Shown here: positions 61,044 to 64,000 of the stretch, one piece after another
Layout: every line of letters begins with the position of its first letter
How positions within the stretch are numbered: the stretch's first letter is position 1
Notes under the pieces: model-generated
Databases searched by the model: none
What the model saw: the letters and a program-made list of their open reading frames with translations, nothing else
Told to the model about the DNA's origin: nothing
Made by a program: the position numbers and the translations under genes
Origin: Geovibrio ferrireducens
GTDB taxonomy: Bacteria > Chrysiogenota > Deferribacteres > Deferribacterales > Geovibrionaceae
DNA length: 64,000 bases
Direction of reading: 5' to 3'
NCBI RefSeq assembly: GCF_026226615.1
Contig: NZ_JAJAPB010000002.1
Location: 62,001 to 126,000, forward strand

Positions 61044-62603
61044 TTATTTAGCATATCCCACAGAGCGGGCTTCTCTGATTACAGTAACCCTGATCTGTCC
61101 GGGGTATGTGAGTTCTTCCTCTATCTTTTTTGATATGTCTTTGGAAAGAGTCACGAGCCTTTCATCGGTCACTTTGTCGGGCTCAACTATTATGCGAACT
61201 TCCCTTCCCGCCTGAATAGCATAGCATTTGCTGACACCGTCAAACGAGGAAGCGATTGTCTCAAGGTTTTCAAGCCTTTTAAGGTATGACTCAAGAACCT
61301 CTCTCCTCGCACCCGGTCTGGATGCGCTCATGGCATCCGCGGCCTGTACAAGGACAGATTCAACGCACTTGAACTCCTCTTCACCGTGGTGCGAGGCGAT
61401 GGCGTTAAGCACTCGCCAGTCCTCTTTGTATTTCTTGGCGACTTCCAGACCGATTTCGGTGTGTGAGCCTTCGCTTTCGTAGTCTATGGCTTTTCCTATG
61501 TCGTGGAGAAGGCCTGCACGTTTGGCTATTTTCTCGTTCAGTCCGAGTTCGGCTGCCATTGTTCCGCAGATTTTCGCGACTTCTATGGAGTGTCCGAGAA
61601 CGTTCTGACCGTAGCTGGTTCTGTATTTGAGCCTGCCGATAAGCCTTGAAATATCTTTGTGAACGCCGTGTATGCCCAGATCAAAGAGGGTCTGCTCGCC
61701 GACCTCAAGGACATGTTTCTCAAGCTCCTCACGGCATTTGTCGTGAAGCTCCTCTATCCTCGCCGGATGAATGCGGCCGTCGGTCACAAGCCTCTCAAGG
61801 GTCATTTTGGCGATCTCTCTTCTGAACGGATCATAAGATGAAAGAATAACCGCTTCAGGAGTGTCATCCACTATGATGTCAACTCCGGTAACACTTTCAA
61901 ATGTGCGGATGTTTCTTCCTTCACGGCCTATGATTCTGCCTTTCATCTCATCGCTGGGAAGGCTGACAACAGAGACGGAAATCTCACCCACATATTCGGG
62001 GGCGCATCTCTGGATGGCTGTTGCGATAATGCTCTGGGCTTTTTTCTCGGCATCCATTTTGGTCTGCTCTTCGATTTCCCTGAGCTCACGCGCCGCATCT
62101 ATTTTTGCATCCTCAACAAGTTCGGCGATAAGCATCTGCTTTGCTTCCTCCCTTGTCATGGCGGCTATCTTTTCGATTTCGGCTATCATTCTGTTGCGGA
62201 TCTCTTCCGCTTCTTCACGGAGCCTGTCGAGAACCTTCTGTTTTTCTTCAGCTTCCTCGTATTTTTTAAGGAGCGCATCCTCTTTCTTGGTAAGCTGATC
62301 AAGCTTGCTGTCGATGGATTCTTCTTTGGTGATAAGCCTTTTTTCAAGGGCGGCTATCTCTTTTTTCTTTTCTCTTGATTCCCTTTCAACTTCCTGCTTG
62401 CCTTTATAGACATAATCCTTGGACTCAAGTTTGCCTTCCTTGATTATCTCATCGGCTTCCTTTCTTGCTCTGCTTAAAATATCTTCGGCTGTTTTGCTGT
62501 TTCTGATATTCTCATTATCATTCTTTCTTTTCTGATATAAAAGTCCCGCGAACATACCTACTAAAAGGCTCGCGAGGGCAAGTAACGCATGCAGACTGCT
62601 CAT
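61044..62603 (-). CDS. rny: Ribonuclease Y
   Basis: In this 519-residue membrane-anchored endoribonuclease, an N-terminal transmembrane helix ([17 protein letters not shown]) is followed by a long charged coiled coil (about 30-200). A KH domain with [15 protein letters not shown] near 222-236 and an HD domain with [15 protein letters not shown] near 362 come next. It starts bulk mRNA decay at the membrane. It overlaps the cyclo-ligase stop by 4 bases. Confidence 0.97.
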   Translation of the reverse strand: MSSLHALLALASLLVGMFAGLLYQKRKNDNENIRNSKTAEDILSRARKEADEIIKEGKLESKDYVYKGKQEVERESREKKKEIAALEKRLITKEESIDSKLDQLTKKEDALLKKYEEAEEKQKVLDRLREEAEEIRNRMIAEIEKIAAMTREEAKQMLIAELVEDAKIDAARELREIEEQTKMDAEKKAQSIIATAIQRCAPEYVGEISVSVVSLPSDEMKGRIIGREGRNIRTFESVTGVDIIVDDTPEAVILSSYDPFRREIAKMTLERLVTDGRIHPARIEELHDKCREELEKHVLEVGEQTLFDLGIHGVHKDISRLIGRLKYRTSYGQNVLGHSIEVAKICGTMAAELGLNEKIAKRAGLLHDIGKAIDYESEGSHTEIGLEVAKKYKEDWRVLNAIASHHGEEEFKCVESVLVQAADAMSASRPGARREVLESYLKRLENLETIASSFDGVSKCYAIQAGREVRIIVEPDKVTDERLVTLSKDISKKIEEELTYPGQIRVTVIREARSVGYAK

Positions 62604-63139
62604 CTGCTCCTCCTGTATATGTAATTTTCAGTTATCAGCGCATCCAAGGGGAAATCATGCTCTTCCCTGTAAACCGTGCCGACAATCTGAAATCCGTAAC
62701 CCAGACCGGCTTTGACCGAAAGCTTCAGTCCGGGCAGTAGTCTGTCGTAGTAGCCGCCTCCGTAGCCAAGCCTGTACAACCCGCTGTCAAAAGCAAGTCC
62801 CGGCACAGCAACCACGTCAAAATCTGTTCTGTCATCTATCACAATCGGTTCCCTGACTCCGTAGGGTCCCGCCTGTAATCCTCCGTCATAGGGTCCGGTA
62901 ACCAGCCTGCCTTCTTTTAATGCGGGCAGGTAGACTTCCGTCCCTCCGTTCATTAATTGTAGCGCAAGATTTTCCGTTTTCACCTCGTTATTTATATCGG
63001 AGTACAAAAGTACCCTCTTTGCCGATTTATACTCGGCCAGAAATTTAAGGCATATGCTGCGCGAGGCCTCCTCCACAAAGGGAACAGCCAGCTGACAGCG
63101 TTTTTCCTTCATGAGCTTTCTGAGGGCGGCTTTATTCAT
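62600..63139 (-). CDS. 5-formyltetrahydrofolate cyclo-ligase
   Basis: The 179-residue enzyme recovers 5-formyl-THF as methenyl-THF. It is recognised by the ATP site LRKLMKEKR near the N-terminus and by [27 protein letters not shown] near 115-141. The usual neighbour roles (6S RNA linkage in other phyla) are not seen. It lies between rarA (8-base overlap) and rny. Confidence 0.93.
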   Translation of the reverse strand: MNKAALRKLMKEKRCQLAVPFVEEASRSICLKFLAEYKSAKRVLLYSDINNEVKTENLALQLMNGGTEVYLPALKEGRLVTGPYDGGLQAGPYGVREPIVIDDRTDFDVVAVPGLAFDSGLYRLGYGGGYYDRLLPGLKLSVKAGLGYGFQIVGTVYREEHDFPLDALITENYIYRRSR

Positions 63140-64000
63140 ATTTCTTTACGCCGTCCCAGAGCCTTTTAAGGCGTTCAGCAAATTTTGCCTCAAATCCCTG
63201 TTCGGAAGGATTGTAAAAATTAAGCGTTTCCTCCGCATAATCCTGCTTCACAAAACTTCCGTGATCAAACGGATAAACATATCCGCTGCCCCCGCTTCTA
63301 AGATGGTCAGGCACTTTGGGGTTGTGTGCCTGAAGGTAATTTTTTACTTTGTGCAGAGCCATATAGCTCCTGTTGCTCTTCGGGCAGGATGCAAGGTAAG
63401 TCACCGCCTGAGCGAAGATAATGTCCCCTTCGGGTCTGCCCACGTTTGTAAACGCCTGATAAGAGGCATTCGCAAATTCCAGCGCATCGGGATAGGCGTT
63501 GCCTATGTCCTCACTGGCGGAGATGAGCAGCCTTCTGAAAACAGTTTCCGGAGCCACTCCGCTTTCCATAAGCTTCATGCCCCAGAGAAGAGCCGCATCG
63601 GGGTCGCTGCCCCTTATGCTTTTTATCATGGCGGAAAGCAGGTCGTAATGCTCGTCCGTATCGTAGCTTCCGCCTGTGACGTAGTCTTCAATGCCCTGAA
63701 GACCCAGTGTGACGCTCCGCCCGCTGAAAACACCCTTTATAACGGAGAGTTCCAGCATGTTCAGAAAGCGTCTGCCGTCGCCGAGGCTGACACGTTTAAG
63801 CTTTGTCAGGCCTTCGTCATCGGCTGTCACTTCTTCAACCCCGTAGCTTTCTTTTATGTAGGAAACAGCCTTTTCATAAAGCTGATCCAGAGCCCTGTCC
63901 CCAAGAGGATTGAACTCAAACACAAAACTCCTTGAGCGGAGCGGCTGAGTGAGGTTGAAGTAAGGGTTCTCCGTGGAGGCTCCTATAAGCTTCGCATGCC
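63132..64000 (-). CDS. rarA: Replication-associated recombination protein A, C-terminal part
   Basis: The gene is cut by the window end. The visible 289 residues start with IGASTENPYFNLTQPLRSRS (the sensor/arginine-finger region of the AAA+ domain). They continue through the lid (GLTKLKRVSLGDGRRFLNMLEL) to the tetramerisation domain with SMIKSIRGSDPDAALLWGMKLMESG, RLLISASEDIGNA and the C-terminal VPDHLRSGGSGYVYPFDHG. RarA/MgsA acts at stalled forks. The Walker A and B motifs lie outside the window. Confidence 0.95.
   Translation of the reverse strand, partial: HAKLIGASTENPYFNLTQPLRSRSFVFEFNPLGDRALDQLYEKAVSYIKESYGVEEVTADDEGLTKLKRVSLGDGRRFLNMLELSVIKGVFSGRSVTLGLQGIEDYVTGGSYDTDEHYDLLSAMIKSIRGSDPDAALLWGMKLMESGVAPETVFRRLLISASEDIGNAYPDALEFANASYQAFTNVGRPEGDIIFAQAVTYLASCPKSNRSYMALHKVKNYLQAHNPKVPDHLRSGGSGYVYPFDHGSFVKQDYAEETLNFYNPSEQGFEAKFAERLKRLWDGVKKYE

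Noticed and set aside
63111-63935. 274-codon plus-strand open frame
   Set aside because: It is antisense to rarA, whose protein is strongly conserved; the translation resembles nothing.

Overview
The window is a densely packed piece of a bacterial chromosome, and nearly every gene in it has a recognisable family. The organism is Gram-negative: it encodes LptD, an ArnT-like glycosyltransferase, lipid A synthase N-terminal-type membrane domains and a CsgG-like lipoprotein. It looks anaerobic or microaerophilic: it has rubredoxin, an A-type flavodiiron protein, a B12-dependent class II ribonucleotide reductase and a complete Rnf complex. It probably makes menaquinone by the futalosine route (MqnA). 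This mix fits a Deferribacteres-type or deltaproteobacterium-like anaerobe. That placement is inference, because no rRNA is present.

Layout. Positions 1-7600 (+) carry rsmA (partial), a DnaQ-like exonuclease, accD, folC, lptD, an exported unknown and a DHH phosphoesterase. Positions 7660-9670 (+) hold the O2/NO-defence genes rubredoxin, flavodiiron protein and Rieske ferredoxin. Positions 9670-18400 (-) hold a branched-chain amino-acid-type ABC transporter (livKHMGF) fused operonically to a phenylacetate-CoA ligase gene, an HD phosphohydrolase and a membrane protein. A second ligase-ACT pair lies just upstream. Positions 18600-20870 (-) hold an envelope-lipid pair. Positions 21000-25450 (+) hold a large orphan PAS histidine kinase and an ammonium transporter with a textbook sigma-54 promoter. 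Positions 25600-30280 (-) hold mqnA-trmL-rsfS-nadD-proA-proB. Positions 30280-34450 are the most non-coding part: repeats, DUF779/aldehyde dehydrogenase, two glutamine tRNAs, an Rrf2 regulator and a long structured leader before nrdJ. Positions 36950-39960 hold a small orphan gene, a secreted protein, a heptosyltransferase-like protein and a degenerate NodB protein. Positions 40148-50721 (-) are one tight run: PilZ, STAS, rlmN, bcp, xseB, ispA, dxs, tlyA, nadK, recN, dedA and an M23 peptidase. Positions 50850-53150 hold pyrF/pyrE, a lipoprotein and an unknown. Positions 53415-59249 hold rpiB, a dCMP deaminase and rnfCDGEAB. Positions 59349-64000 hold rarA, 5-formyl-THF cyclo-ligase, rny, ymdB and nadA.

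The most interesting non-genic signals are three. First, a dispersed element of three consecutive hairpins is present in three good copies (near 1.2, 25.5 and 30.4 kb) and one decayed copy; its linkers are conserved while its stems change with pairing kept. Second, a long leader of about 400 nt upstream of the class II ribonucleotide reductase has long-range complementary segments and two mutually exclusive helices just before the ribosome-binding site; it matches no riboswitch I recognise. Third, folC appears to start at an ATT codon. A NodB-family protein that has lost two of three metal ligands, a tandem-duplicated LAB_N membrane protein beside an ArnT-like enzyme, and the duplicated ligase/transporter locus also deserve attention.
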